From contig JBBQWR010000015.1 of the NCBI GenBank assembly GCA_038210495.1, positions 1 to 64,000 of the forward strand: a DNA stretch of 64,000 bases. The letters run 5' to 3'. The DNA is from JBBQWR01 sp038210495 (GTDB lineage: Bacteria; Planctomycetota; Planctomycetia; Pirellulales; DATAWG01). How positions within the stretch are numbered: position 1 is the first letter of the stretch; the number at the start of each line of letters is the position of its first letter. The translations under genes were made by a program, and so were the position numbers. The notes under the pieces are model-generated. The model had not been told where the DNA came from, did no database searches, and saw only the letters and a program-made list of their open reading frames with translations. Shown one piece after another: positions 50,817 to 60,135 of the stretch.

Positions 50817-52124
50817 TCATGCGACAAATGGGTCGCGCGCCGGCCGCGACCGTAAACTGTTCGCCTCGTCGTCGTCAATGAACTCGACCTTTACGGGGTC
50901 GAGCTTCAGCTTGCGATTCAACATCCACGACAGGGCCGCCGCGTGGCAGGCGATGTGCGAATGCCGCATCACCTCGGGATTCGCCGCCGTGGCTGCCCGA
51001 GATTTGACGCAATCGAAAAAGTTGCGAGCATGCGTGCCGACATCCAGGCCGTTCGCTTTTTTCCCTTGCTTGAGCTCTTTCATTAAAGATTCGGGCTGCG
51101 CGACGATCTCGCCGCTGTCTCCAGCCTCGACCCAACCCTCGTCGCCGACAAATCGCACGGGACAAGTGCCCAGGTGCTGCACCCAGCCCGGGCGCTCGCC
51201 AAACGGAGTCTTGAGGAAATCGAGCACGAGCTTCACGCCGTTGGCGTAGTGGGCAGTAATGTTATTTGCCGAGGGTTCATATTCGATCGGCATCGTATCG
51301 TCCGCCTTGTGGGCCCATTGGCACTGGTCGACCGTATGGGCGCCCCAGTCAAGCAGTCGGGCGCCGGAATCGAAATCGTAATACCCTCGCCAGCCGCCCG
51401 CGACATACTTGCCGTTGTACGGCCGCCACGGCGCCGGGCCGAGCCACATGTTCCAATCGCAAACGTCGCGCGGCGGCGTCGGTTCGCCGGGGAGCCACTG
51501 CGTCTCGATTTGCGGCACGTACACCGAGGCGAACAGCGTGTGAATCTTGCCGAGCTTGCCGCTATGAGCCAGTTCGATGGCCTGCTGGAAATTGGGGACG
51601 CTACGGCGCTGCGTACCGGCCTGAAAAACGCGCCCCGTTTGCTTCATCGTCTGGGCGAGTTGCTGACAGAGGTCGATCGTCAGCCCGCATGGCTTCTCGC
51701 TGTAGACATCTTTGCCGGCCTTGGCCGCGGCCATCGAAGCTGCGGCGTGCCAACGATCACCGGTCGCAATCAATACGGCGTCGATGTCTTTGCGATCCAG
51801 AAGCTGCCGGAAATCCCGCGTCGTTGCGCAGTCGTGATTGCCGTAGTGCGTGTCGACCAGCGCCTTGCCAGCGTCGCGGCGGCTGGCCTGCACATCGGAG
51901 ATCGTGACGCATTTCACATCGGCCATCGGCAGGATCGCGGACAGATCATACGTGCAACGCGGACCGATGCCGATCACGCCGAGCGTGATTTTGTTACTGG
52001 GCGCGACGGTTCCGTCTAGGCCGAGCGCTCGGCCCGGCACAAAGTAGGGCAACGACATCGCGGCGCTCATGGCCACTGAACCCTTGATGAAATTTCGCCG
52101 TGTGGACTGATTATACTGCGTCAT
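50817..52124 (-). CDS. Gfo/Idh/MocA-family oxidoreductase with Tat signal
   Basis: 435 residues. A twin-arginine signal (STRRNFIKGSVAMSAAMSLP) is followed by the NAD(P) fold ITLGVIGIGPRCTYDLSAIL and the family motif SEKPCGLTID with the catalytic-type Lys, and a C-terminal alpha/beta domain. Such periplasmic, Tat-exported members are typical of planctomycetes and probably act on sugars or cyclitols. The ATG at 52124 is preferred over the one at 52145. No sugar-specific neighbours. Confidence 0.9.
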   Translation of the reverse strand: MTQYNQSTRRNFIKGSVAMSAAMSLPYFVPGRALGLDGTVAPSNKITLGVIGIGPRCTYDLSAILPMADVKCVTISDVQASRRDAGKALVDTHYGNHDCATTRDFRQLLDRKDIDAVLIATGDRWHAAASMAAAKAGKDVYSEKPCGLTIDLCQQLAQTMKQTGRVFQAGTQRRSVPNFQQAIELAHSGKLGKIHTLFASVYVPQIETQWLPGEPTPPRDVCDWNMWLGPAPWRPYNGKYVAGGWRGYYDFDSGARLLDWGAHTVDQCQWAHKADDTMPIEYEPSANNITAHYANGVKLVLDFLKTPFGERPGWVQHLGTCPVRFVGDEGWVEAGDSGEIVAQPESLMKELKQGKKANGLDVGTHARNFFDCVKSRAATAANPEVMRHSHIACHAAALSWMLNRKLKLDPVKVEFIDDDEANSLRSRPARDPFVA

Positions 52125-52196
52125 GTCGCGTCCCCTGGTTTTCACTTTCCGTCGAATAGTGGGTCAGTCTAATCCCAATTTTTTCAATTGACACGC

Positions 52197-52529
52197 TTAC
52201 GGCTGGCCGTCGATATTCACTAATTTCTTTGGCGGGACCAACTTCGTTTCAAAGACCGCCAGCGTCCCCGTCTCTGGCTTTAGCGACAAGCAGAGTCCCA
52301 TTTCCTTTCCAGATTTCGCAGAGCGATTGTAGCGGTTCAATTTGAGAACCGCCGCCTGGATCGCAACAGAAAGGCGAAGCGTATCCTCGAACGACAGCAC
52401 GATATTGACCGACTTCACGCTCTTGATCGCGATATCCGGGGATATGCGGTAGACGCGACAACCACCGTGATAGTCAATCTGTTTTTCGGGAACGCCTGCT
52501 GGTGAGAACGATCTATTGCTTTTCGCCAT
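52197..52529 (-). CDS. Hypothetical protein
   Basis: 110 residues from the ATG at 52529 (MAKSNRSFSPAGVPEKQID). Basic, no signal peptide, with a central segment VNIVLSFEDTLRLSVAIQAAV and KLNRYNRSAKSGKEMGLCLS. I do not recognise the family. The base composition is slightly less GC-rich than neighbours. It is followed downstream by the oxidoreductase start region and upstream by the broken vapBC locus. Confidence 0.55.
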   Translation of the reverse strand: MAKSNRSFSPAGVPEKQIDYHGGCRVYRISPDIAIKSVKSVNIVLSFEDTLRLSVAIQAAVLKLNRYNRSAKSGKEMGLCLSLKPETGTLAVFETKLVPPKKLVNIDGQP

Positions 52530-52673
52530 GAAGAACCCCCTGTTGAAATGCAACTGATCGATAAATACTCGGCCTCTAGCGCGATAGCATGGTAATTCGT
52601 CGGAAGCGTGGAGTAGGTGATATTATATTATCAGCGTTCCATCTAGGATCCAAATCGCGAAACTGTCAAGCCA

Positions 52674-52937
52674 ACCATTCTCACTATCGGGCCACTTGAT
52701 GCCCAATTAACCGACAAGATAGTGAATGAGGCCGCGCGCCGCGGTCAAGATCCACAGCAATTCGTTCACGATTTACTTGCCCGTGCCTTGGAGCAGGTCA
52801 AGCCACAGGTTCAACAGCGGCCGAGTAAACAAGCGGACGCGATTGTGCCGGCGTCCAATTGGACGGCTGAAGACGCGGCGCCGTTTCTCGAGGCGATCTC
52901 CGACCAACGCCAAATCGACGCGGAGCTTTGGCGGTGA
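52674..52937 (+). pseudogene. VapB-like antitoxin, start codon missing
   Basis: The in-frame reading from 52674 (KPTILTIGPLDAQLTDKI, then VNEAARRGQDPQQFVHDLLA) matches the N-terminal layout of planctomycete VapB-like antitoxins, but no ATG, GTG or TTG precedes it in frame. A GTG at 52722 would start 16 codons in and drop the first part of the DNA-binding region. The TGA overlaps the toxin GTG (GTGA), as in many vapBC pairs. Probably inactive, or translated from a non-standard codon. Confidence 0.55.
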
Positions 52938-53341
52938 AGCCGATCCTCATCGACTCCAGCGCATACGTTCTTTACATGCGCGGCGATTCAAACGCCAGGG
53001 CTGTGGTAATCGCGGCCGAGTCGCTTTCGATGATCGCCGTGGTTGTCGGTGAATTGTTGAGCGGCGTCTTGAAAAGCACTCGACAAAAGGAGAATCGCGA
53101 AACATTTGAATCGTTCGTGAAAGCAGGCAAGGTCGAATCGATTGCCGTCGACTAGGGAACTGCGGAATTCTTCGCGCGGATTTTTGCAGAGCTTCGGCAA
53201 GCGGGCACGCCGATTCCAACAAATGATATCTGGATCGCGGCGACGGCCCAACAACATGATCTCGCGGTATTCACTTTTGACCTTCACTTCCGCCACGTGC
53301 GAGGGTTGGTGGTGAGTTCGACTCGGGAAGAGCTCGATTAG
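52934..53341 (+). pseudogene. VapC-like PIN toxin with premature TAG
   Basis: The PIN fold is complete in one frame except for a TAG at codon 74 (53153-53155). All four acidic residues are recognisable: Asp in KPILIDSSAYVLY, Glu in VVVGELLSGVL, Asp in PTNDIWIAATAQQ and Asp in TFDLHFRHV. The TAG stands where homologues have a charged residue before TAEFFARI. One nonsense mutation would silence the ribonuclease, which fits an antitoxin that has also lost its start. Confidence 0.75.
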
Positions 53342-53347
53342 CGGAGA

Positions 53348-53518
53348 ATGTTAGTACATCCGGAGTGGACTCTCAAGCTCTTGGCCAATCGCGATCACGA
53401 TCGATCTCATTTGCGCGACCTGATCGATGTCGGTTTACTCGCGCTTCCTACGGCCGGCGACTTGCCGGAAGAACTTGCAACGGGGCTGGAGGCGCCGCTT
53501 CGCGCGATAGGCGCTTAG
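53348..53518 (+). pseudogene. C-terminal remnant of a nucleotidyltransferase-like protein
   Basis: A 56-codon frame with HPEWTLKLLANRDHDRSHLR then DLIDVGLLALPTAGDLPEEL, which resembles the end of nucleotidyltransferase-like proteins of the AbiEii/DUF6036 type common in planctomycetes. The catalytic N-terminal domain is missing. It lies 6 bp after the broken VapC frame, so the whole 52.67-53.52 kb stretch appears to be a decayed toxin-type island. Assignment from memory of the family. Confidence 0.4.
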
Positions 53519-53561
53519 GACGTTTTCCGCCAGTCGCCCGCCGCCGCGATCGGCGCAGCGG

Positions 53562-55088
53562 TTAATACGCCTTCGCGAGCACGACTTGCCGCTGACCGGG
53601 TTTGCCGGTGAAGATGCATGGCGATAGGGCTGCGTCGCTGCCGGGTTGACCGGGTTGGGGTATGCAGCGCACGGTCACTTTGAGGTCTTTCAAGATTTCG
53701 CCGACCGTCGGCTCGTCGGCCACATGGGCCAGGGCGAAGCCGCCGTGGATCTCGGGCTCTTTTTCGTTTTTGGGCGTGAAGTATTGGATGAATTCGTCGC
53801 GGTTGGCAATCGTATGTGTATTCGACTCGCGAAGCGCCAGGGCCCGTTGAAACAGTGTCGCTTGGATGTCGGTAAGTTGCTGGCCGACGGTGGCGACAAA
53901 CTCGGCCCGCGGCATCGATTTCTTTTCCTGCGTATCCCGGCGGCCGACGAAGACGGCGTCCTGGCCGACATCGCGCGGGCCGATCTCCAGCCGTAGCGGC
54001 ACGCCGCGCTTGACGTGATGCCAAGTCTTTTCGCCACCCCGCAGGTCCCGGGCGTCGAGCAAGACTCGCACTCGTTCGCCATCGTATGTCGCCGCCGCCA
54101 ATTCTTGCTGGACGCGTTGACAATATTCCATAACGGCCGCGCGCTCGTCATCGTTGCGATAAATGGGCAGAATCACGACGTGAGCCGGCGCCAGACGCGG
54201 CGGCAGCACGAGGCCATCATCGTCGCTGTGCGTCATTACCAAGGCGCCGACGAGCCGCGTCGAAACGCCCCACGATGTCGTCCAGGCGAACGTCTCTTTG
54301 CCCTCTTGGTTGAGAAATTTGATTTCTTGAGCCCGCGAGAAATTCTGACCGAGAAAATGCGACGTGCCGGCCTGCAGCGCCTTGCGGTCCTGCATCATGG
54401 CTTCGATGCTGTAGGTGTTCATGGCGCCCGGGAATCGTTCGCCGGCCGTCTTCTCGCCTTTGATGACGGGCATCGCCATATAGTCCTGCGCAAATGTCGC
54501 ATAGACGTCGAGCATCTTGATGGTTTCTTCGACCGCTTCGGTTTCGGTGGCGTGAGCCGTGTGCCCTTCTTGCCAAAGGAATTCAGTCGTGCGGAGGAAC
54601 AACCGCGTTCGCATCTCCCAGCGGACGACGTTCGCCCATTGGTTGATCAGAATCGGCAGATCGCGATACGACTGCACCCACTTGGCGTAGGTGGCCCCGA
54701 TAATCGTTTCGCTGGTCGGTCGCACGACGAGCGGTTCTTCGAGTTTGCCCGTGGGAATCAGCTTGCCATCCGGTCCGGCTTCGAGCCGATGGTGCGTGAC
54801 GACCGCGCATTCCTTGGCGAACCCCTCGACGTGGGAGGCTTCCTTTTCCAAATAGCTCAGCGGTATGAACAGCGGAAAATAGGCATTTTGATGACCCGTT
54901 TCTTTAAACATCCGGTCGAGCACGCGCTGCATGTTCTCCCAGATCGCATAGCCCCACGGCTTAATGACCATGCATCCGCGGACGGACGAATTTTCCGCCA
55001 GATCGGCCGCCTTGACGACCTGCTGATACCATTCGGGATAGTCATCGGCGCGGGTGGGAGTGATCGCCGTCTTGGGGGCTTTAGCCAT
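53562..55088 (-). CDS. proS: Prolyl-tRNA synthetase, archaeal/eukaryotic type
   Basis: 508 residues. Class II synthetase that charges tRNA-Pro. Motif 2 is TRLFLRTTEFLWQEGHTAH and motif 3 contains the AWTTSWGVSTRLVGALVMTH block; PTSETIIGATYAKWV is the proline-binding TSE loop. It lacks the bacterial INS editing domain and ends in the Tyr typical of the archaeal type (VVLAKAY). This type is common in planctomycetes. It stands alone, with the ketoacyl-synthase-like gene upstream. Confidence 0.95.
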   Translation of the reverse strand: MAKAPKTAITPTRADDYPEWYQQVVKAADLAENSSVRGCMVIKPWGYAIWENMQRVLDRMFKETGHQNAYFPLFIPLSYLEKEASHVEGFAKECAVVTHHRLEAGPDGKLIPTGKLEEPLVVRPTSETIIGATYAKWVQSYRDLPILINQWANVVRWEMRTRLFLRTTEFLWQEGHTAHATETEAVEETIKMLDVYATFAQDYMAMPVIKGEKTAGERFPGAMNTYSIEAMMQDRKALQAGTSHFLGQNFSRAQEIKFLNQEGKETFAWTTSWGVSTRLVGALVMTHSDDDGLVLPPRLAPAHVVILPIYRNDDERAAVMEYCQRVQQELAAATYDGERVRVLLDARDLRGGEKTWHHVKRGVPLRLEIGPRDVGQDAVFVGRRDTQEKKSMPRAEFVATVGQQLTDIQATLFQRALALRESNTHTIANRDEFIQYFTPKNEKEPEIHGGFALAHVADEPTVGEILKDLKVTVRCIPQPGQPGSDAALSPCIFTGKPGQRQVVLAKAY

Positions 55089-55219
55089 GTCGTTTTAGTC
55101 GCAATCGCGGCGTTTTGAGGATCGGAGGACGGGCACTTCCCGCCAAAATGGGAAAATCTCTTTGGAGTAGGCGTCGCTCAACAATTGACAGCCGGCGCCA
55201 ATGGTGTCCGGCGCCAACC

Positions 55220-56533
55220 CTACGTTGATGCCAACGTCTTGAGCAGCACGCCGCTCGCTTGGCCCTGCGGCGTCACCGACAGGTTGATGAAGCTGGCGCC
55301 GGGATCTGACCCGGCGGGCGTCGCCGGCAATATCGGGCACTCCGGGTCGGGTGTTTCGAAATTCAGAATTGGCGGCAGATGGCGATTCACAAGCGCCAAG
55401 ATGCTTGCGATCAGCTCAATCATTCCGCTGCCGGCGCCCAGATTGCCGAAATAGCTCTTCGCGGCCGTGACCGGGATGCGATCGGCGGCGGCGCCAAATA
55501 CGGCGCGAATCGCTTTGGCTTCGTCCGCGTCGCTCGTGCGGGTCGACAGCCCATGAGCATGAATGTGCCCGACGCTATCCGCCGACACGTTGGCCTCCGC
55601 CAGGCATCGTCGCATAACGTTGGCGAGCGCGACATCTCGCTGGGCCACGAATTGCTTGCTCGTGGCCTGCGACGATCCAGCGCCGATCACCTCGGCATAG
55701 ATTCGAGCGCCACGTTTCTCGGCCGTTTGAAGTTCCTCGAGAATGACGACGCCCGCGCCTTCGCCCAGCACCATGCCCGATCGATTGCGATCGAACGGTC
55801 GGCTGGCTTTGGCCGGTTCGACACCGTTGCTGGCGAGTTCCTCGGTCTGGGCCGCGTGGACCGCTTTCATGGGATGCACGCGAGTTCCCGTCGCGCCGGC
55901 CGCCATAATGTCGGCGCTGCCTCGCAGGATCGTGTGAAATGCCTCGCCGACGGATAGATTCGCTGCCGCTTCGCGAAGGGTCAGTGAATTGTTCGGGCCG
56001 CGCAGATCGTTGTAAATCGCCACATGGCTGGCCGGCATGTTCGGCAGATATTTGAGCAGCCAGAGCGGGGTGATCTCCGCCATTCCCTCGGCGCCCCATT
56101 TCGAATAATCGAATGTCCCTTCGGGCGAGCGGCAACGATTGATCGCGGCCGTAAAATCTTCGGGCAGCGTCATCATGTAATCGGTGCCGAAGATGCAACC
56201 GATCCGCTCGGGGTCGACGCTCCCGAGCGTGAGCTTCGCGTCGGCGATGGCCAATTGCGCCGCGGCGACCCCCATTTGCGATTCGCGGCACATCAGCTTG
56301 AGCCCCTTGCGAATCGCCTTCTTCTGTTCTTTGTCGAGCGGGCCGAAATTTTCGATATCACCCGTAAAGTTTCGAGCCTCGGCGGCGAACTTCGCTGGCA
56401 ACGTCTCGCTCAGCGCGCTATCCATCGGCGCCACGCCACTCCGGCCCGCCACGAGCGCATCCCACAGCGCATCGGCGCTATTACCCAGCGGACTGATCAA
56501 ACCGAGCCCCGTGATGACGACGCGACGACTCAT
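55220..56533 (-). CDS. FabF-like beta-ketoacyl synthase without active-site Cys
   Basis: 437 residues of the FabF/KAS II fold (MSRRVVITGLGLISPLGNSAD ... SGMVLGEGAGVVILEE). The nucleophile position is changed: the motif that normally reads TACATG reads LREAAA, placing Glu188 where the Cys should be. The first His is kept (HAHGLST, His327) but the second is replaced (GNLGAG, Asn364). This pattern is closer to chain-length-factor/KSQ-type proteins, which cannot condense but may decarboxylate or act as a partner. No acyl-carrier-protein gene is nearby. Confidence 0.85.
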   Translation of the reverse strand: MSRRVVITGLGLISPLGNSADALWDALVAGRSGVAPMDSALSETLPAKFAAEARNFTGDIENFGPLDKEQKKAIRKGLKLMCRESQMGVAAAQLAIADAKLTLGSVDPERIGCIFGTDYMMTLPEDFTAAINRCRSPEGTFDYSKWGAEGMAEITPLWLLKYLPNMPASHVAIYNDLRGPNNSLTLREAAANLSVGEAFHTILRGSADIMAAGATGTRVHPMKAVHAAQTEELASNGVEPAKASRPFDRNRSGMVLGEGAGVVILEELQTAEKRGARIYAEVIGAGSSQATSKQFVAQRDVALANVMRRCLAEANVSADSVGHIHAHGLSTRTSDADEAKAIRAVFGAAADRIPVTAAKSYFGNLGAGSGMIELIASILALVNRHLPPILNFETPDPECPILPATPAGSDPGASFINLSVTPQGQASGVLLKTLAST

Positions 56534-56629
56534 GCGGATTTATGATTCCCTCGGACGAGAAAGAGGCCGAATCTGTCGGTCCACAGTATAACGCAGGGGG
56601 CAACTGAGCAAAGGGGAGGAGGGCCTGAG

Positions 56630-56735
56630 GCGTGGCGGGTGGCGGGAAGGCAAGGAGCTAGCGAATCGAGGCGATGGGAATTAGCCGCCGCATTGATGCG
56701 GCGCGTCGTCACCCGCCACCCGTCACTCGCCACGC
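56630..56735. repeat. Inverted tracts GCGTGGCGGGTGGCGGG / ACCCGCCACCCGTCAC
   Basis: Tracts at 56630-56646 and 56711-56735 face each other. They match the tracts at 6905-6940 and 45862-45896. The right tract ends 2 bp from the stop of the downstream minus-strand gene. No gene lies between 56534 and 56737. Confidence 0.5.
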
Positions 56736-56737
56736 TC

Positions 56738-58012
56738 CTAATACCGCCCGCGGTACGCCTGCGAATCGCGTTGCCCCGTGCGCGGCGGCACGATCGGCGC
56801 CTTGCCGTTAGCGCCGCGACATTCGGCGAACACCAAGAGCTCCGCCCGCGACGGCGTGCTCATCAACGGGATTTTAACGGCCGGTTCCACGCTGACCGGC
56901 GTCGCCACCACGCCGAAACTGATGAGCAGCACTTGATCGGTGGGCCAGTGGAATCGCTCGTGCAATCGGTAGCTGACCCACTGGGGCACTTCGATATCGG
57001 TGTGCTGCCGGGGCGAGATGGTGGTGGGCACATCGATCGTCACCGGAACGAACCGCTCCACTTGATCGAGCGTGCATTTGAACATCGCGTCGATCGACTT
57101 GCCGTCGATCGCCAACAGAGGGCTAAATTCGAGCGAGAAGCCCTCTTGGAATTGCGAAATCTGCGGCGCGAAACCCGGATGCACTTGTTCGGGATGTAGG
57201 ATAACGGCGCTCGTGTAATTGCGAGCCTGAAGCGCTGGCACGACTGTCGATTGACCGTTGTTCACGAGCAGGTATGGCGAATTGTACTCGCGAAAATCGC
57301 TCCGCTTCCGCATGTCGGCCGACAGCAGGGCCGCGTCTTCCTTGGCTAGCATCCAAGCCTGAATGCCTTGCGACTTGACATCGACCGGACGGAGAATCCG
57401 TTGGGCTTTCGCTCGCCAACTGGGATTGCCGATACTGCAAATCCGCAGGCCGAACGCCTGGGTCTCGGCCTCGCTATTCACGAAACGATCGACCATCTCG
57501 CCGACCACGGCCTGCATTTCGGGCGTGTGATAGACCCGCAGCGTGCGATGATCGGCGCTTAATAGGCCGACGGGATCGGAGTGCCAAGCCTCGTAGCCGG
57601 TCTCGCGGAGGATCCAATCGACGATCGCCTGCTCGGGCCGATTGGTGGATGTGACGCGAAGCGTGTAGGGAGTGATGTCATACTCGCGCCACACCTGGCC
57701 GCGATCGTTGGGCAGCGTGCCCGTGCCACTGGTGACCTTGGCGATCGGAGCGTGGGGAATCGAGGCGACCCGAAGCGGCGCCGCCCCTGCAGGCACTGCG
57801 ACTGCCGCGGGACCGACGCGAGTCATCGGGCCGGCGGCGCTCGTATCGGCCGGGGGCCGCCACCGTGAGCCGCTACCATCGGTTGGCGCCGCCGGCGCCG
57901 TTGTGTTGGCGGGACCAGGCGTCAACGGTCCCGGCGCTTGCGCGAGGGCCAAACAAGCGAGCGTCGTGCTCGCCGCTAAAACGATTAAAACCACCTTGGA
58001 CGAGGCAAACAT
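56738..58012 (-). CDS. Secreted protein with secretin N-domain-like region
   Basis: 424 residues. Signal peptide VVLIVLAASTTLACLALAQA, a Pro/Ala-rich stretch to residue 90, then a domain resembling secretin N0/N1 modules (EQAIVDWILRETGYEAWHSD, TLRVYHTPEMQAVVGEMVDR). No secretin barrel is visible. Such proteins are conserved in planctomycetes with unknown role; a part in a trans-envelope complex is possible. It has no operon partner in view. Confidence 0.7.
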   Translation of the reverse strand: MFASSKVVLIVLAASTTLACLALAQAPGPLTPGPANTTAPAAPTDGSGSRWRPPADTSAAGPMTRVGPAAVAVPAGAAPLRVASIPHAPIAKVTSGTGTLPNDRGQVWREYDITPYTLRVTSTNRPEQAIVDWILRETGYEAWHSDPVGLLSADHRTLRVYHTPEMQAVVGEMVDRFVNSEAETQAFGLRICSIGNPSWRAKAQRILRPVDVKSQGIQAWMLAKEDAALLSADMRKRSDFREYNSPYLLVNNGQSTVVPALQARNYTSAVILHPEQVHPGFAPQISQFQEGFSLEFSPLLAIDGKSIDAMFKCTLDQVERFVPVTIDVPTTISPRQHTDIEVPQWVSYRLHERFHWPTDQVLLISFGVVATPVSVEPAVKIPLMSTPSRAELLVFAECRGANGKAPIVPPRTGQRDSQAYRGRY

Positions 58013-58482
58013 CCGTCAGCCTCCTTGCTGAGCGAAGTCGCGGGAAATGGGCGCTTTTGCGCCGGGCGAGGGAGTATAGAACCGTCGCTCCCATGCCGCA
58101 AGCCCGATCGCTACATAGCCGCGGCATAGCGGCGCATGACGAGGATTGTATCCCTGATCCACTGCACGGCGTCTGCTGGTTGGCGTTGCTACGCGCGGCC
58201 CTGGCGGTGTAGGCGAGGTGAGGGGTTCAAAGGCGAGCAGTAAAAAGGGGCACTCTACTGACCGGCGACTTCCTTGGCCTGCCGGTGGGACGGAGGCGGG
58301 ATTCCAACCCCCGCCGCGCGATCCGTCGCGACCAAGACTGGCCGCCGAACCGGAGCTTCGGATTGACGGCGGACCACCTTGAGCGCGTCGGTCGGCTCGC
58401 CCGAGGTGTGTCGGACCAGACCAAGCAACTCTCAGAACCCAAGCCGGATTGACAGATTGAGTCCGACGACGACAATGCGGCG
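58013..58482. other. Intergenic region, no gene recognised
   Basis: Open frames on both strands (58227-58574 minus; a + frame ending near 58452) overlap each other and show no family signature. The stretch may be the edge of the decayed mobile region that follows. Confidence 0.4.
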
Positions 58483-58647
58483 ATGAAGAAGCTCACAAGC
58501 ACGCCTGCAGCGATAGCGCAATTGGTTAAGGAATACCCCGCCAAGAATCCGAGCGAAATTGCTAAGATGGCCAAGGGCTTGGGTTATACCGCTATCAGCA
58601 CTTCAATCGTGAAAACGATCATCGCGAAACTGCCGCGAGGCAAATAA
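58483..58647 (+). CDS. Small basic hypothetical protein
   Basis: 54 residues, MKKLTSTPAAIAQLVKEYPA with a following PSEIAKMAKGLGYTAIST and a lysine-rich end. It looks like one HTH-like helical unit of small planctomycete proteins that repeat 'P..EI...G' units, but no firm family can be given. The gene could also be a fragment. It starts at the ATG at 58483 without a strong ribosome-binding site. Confidence 0.45.
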   Translation: MKKLTSTPAAIAQLVKEYPAKNPSEIAKMAKGLGYTAISTSIVKTIIAKLPRGK

Positions 58648-58824
58648 TTCAGGCCGTCTCGTCAGAATAGGTTCAACTCTTGCGACCCGAGTAGTTTGCA
58701 GATGATCGGTCGCCCGACGATTCGGGAGGGGATCTCCTTCCGTTTTTTGAACCAACCATAGTTCGGCGTTTTTGCCTTTCTAATATTCTTCGGTCACATC
58801 GACCGCGGCCGCGGCAAATTCCGT

Positions 58825-58923
58825 TCAGCCGGCGGCTTGCAGCTCTTGGAGCGACTTGAGCGTCGAAGCCACCAGGCGATTCAGTTTCTTCATCCGCTGG
58901 CCCGCCACGGCCGAGTCCGTGGC
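58825..58923 (-). pseudogene. Remnant of small protein linked to the HTH remnant
   Basis: One frame reads ATDSAVAGQRMKKLNRLVAS and then TLKSLQELQAAG before a TGA. It has no start; an ATG pair at 58950-58944 is in another frame, so a frameshift is likely. It follows the HTH remnant on the same strand, as a two-gene unit would. Low confidence. Confidence 0.3.
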
Positions 58924-58945
58924 GAGTTTGGCTGCTGCTCATTCA

Positions 58946-59130
58946 TCATGCGACCTTGAGCCGAGGCTGATCGGTCGCCACCACCTCACCCTGAAAGCCT
59001 TCCCACTTTCTTTAAGCCATTGGCGAAGCAGCGAGATCCTGCCCGGCGAAAGGCCGAACTTGTTCGCCGCGCCGTTCGTCGTCTCGCCGCCGGCCAGTGT
59101 CAAAGCAATCTTCCGCCGACCGTGGCGCCG
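58946..59130 (-). pseudogene. Frameshifted HTH (sigma-factor-like) gene remnant
   Basis: The frame reads RRHGRRKIALTLAGGETTNG, then AANKFGLSPGRISLLRQWLK, which is a typical HTH of a planctomycete protein group found near mobile elements. After a shift near 59002 the other frame continues FQGEVVATDQPRLKVA to a TGA. The N-terminal part is not found. It is a broken copy. Confidence 0.4.
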
Positions 59131-59336
59131 ACTGAATTGTCCCTACTTGGACGAACGGTGTAAGGAGTCGCGACCGTGCTGTCGCGCAACTTGAAAAGCC
59201 GACCGCGGTGCGATGATCGCGGAGAGGAAATGGTCGCCGCGAAGGCAGCGCGCGAGAGACAGCTTCAATGGGGCCGCGATCTGATGGCCGCGGACGGCTT
59301 TATGGCGTAAAAACCACGGGATATCGCCAGCCAACG

Positions 59337-59525
59337 CGGCGCGAGCAAATCGTCGATCCGAAGGCATGGGAGACGATACGCGATCACTAATTCGCCGCAG
59401 ACCCATTCGGCGAGCTTCTGGAATTTGCGTGGGAAACGGGGCGCCATCCGCAAGAGGTGAATAACATCGAGTTGCGGCATGTTGACCGGCGCCGTCTCGC
59501 TGGTGCGCGCGTTTTCCGGGGAAAA
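59337..59525 (+). pseudogene. Tyrosine recombinase remnant
   Basis: One frame reads RREQIVDPKAWETIRDH, a TAA stop, then FADPFGELLEFAWETG and RHPQEVNNIELRHVD. The FAWETG.RPQE block is the first-arginine region of phage-type integrases; here the Arg aligned with it is in GRHPQEV. The rest of the catalytic domain is missing. Together with the HTH remnant it marks a second decayed mobile region, separate from the one at the tRNA-Ser. Confidence 0.5.
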
Positions 59526-60135
59526 TGTGAAAATGCAGCCGGGATAGCGTTGATTATTCGGGACTTCGCTAGCTTCGCGGAAAATTGTGTACGTTTTTTG
59601 GGCAAATCGTGTCGGAATCCAAGTTTCAAGCCGCTCCAAAGCGTCACGACCACGGTTGCCGCCGCCCATCGTCGCGGCTCGAGTTCGGCTTGCATTACAC
59701 CGAATCCGCAGAACCAGGCGCAGTTTTTTTTTGGGTCACAACAAACACACACGCCAGCAACGCCAGCACACTCTCGGCTAAAACACGTTTCGGTCGCTAC
59801 AAATCCCCGTATTTCGCGCGCACCAGCGACCCGGCGCCCAGCGGGAGAGGTTCCAGCTGAAGTCTCGTAAGCCGGCGGCGATGTTTGTATGGCCGCAATA
59901 ACTTGACACCCTCTTGCGCCGCCCTGAAGATGCCTGAGTGGAGTGTTCAATCACGTGGCTCGCTCTCTCATCCGTCGCGTGATCACGGCAGGCCAAATGG
60001 CCTTGGCGAATCTGTTGATTTAGAATTCCTTAAAAACGGCCTGGGACTGTCCCTTTCTCTAAGACCGAAAGGCGTGCCGTTCTCGAGTGGTGAGCCAAAC
60101 CTCGAACGTTGGATTCCAGGAAGAATCGTGAAGCA
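59526..60135. other. Non-coding stretch, decayed DNA
   Basis: No gene is recognised. Short open frames lie on all strands. A degraded trace of the GGGACTGTCCCTTTCTC repeat core is seen near 60041-60060. Confidence 0.4.

Noticed and set aside
58227..58574. Minus-strand 115-residue membrane-like frame
   Set aside because: It is antisense to the small + frame at 58483 and the hydrophobic start is the complement of that frame; no family match.
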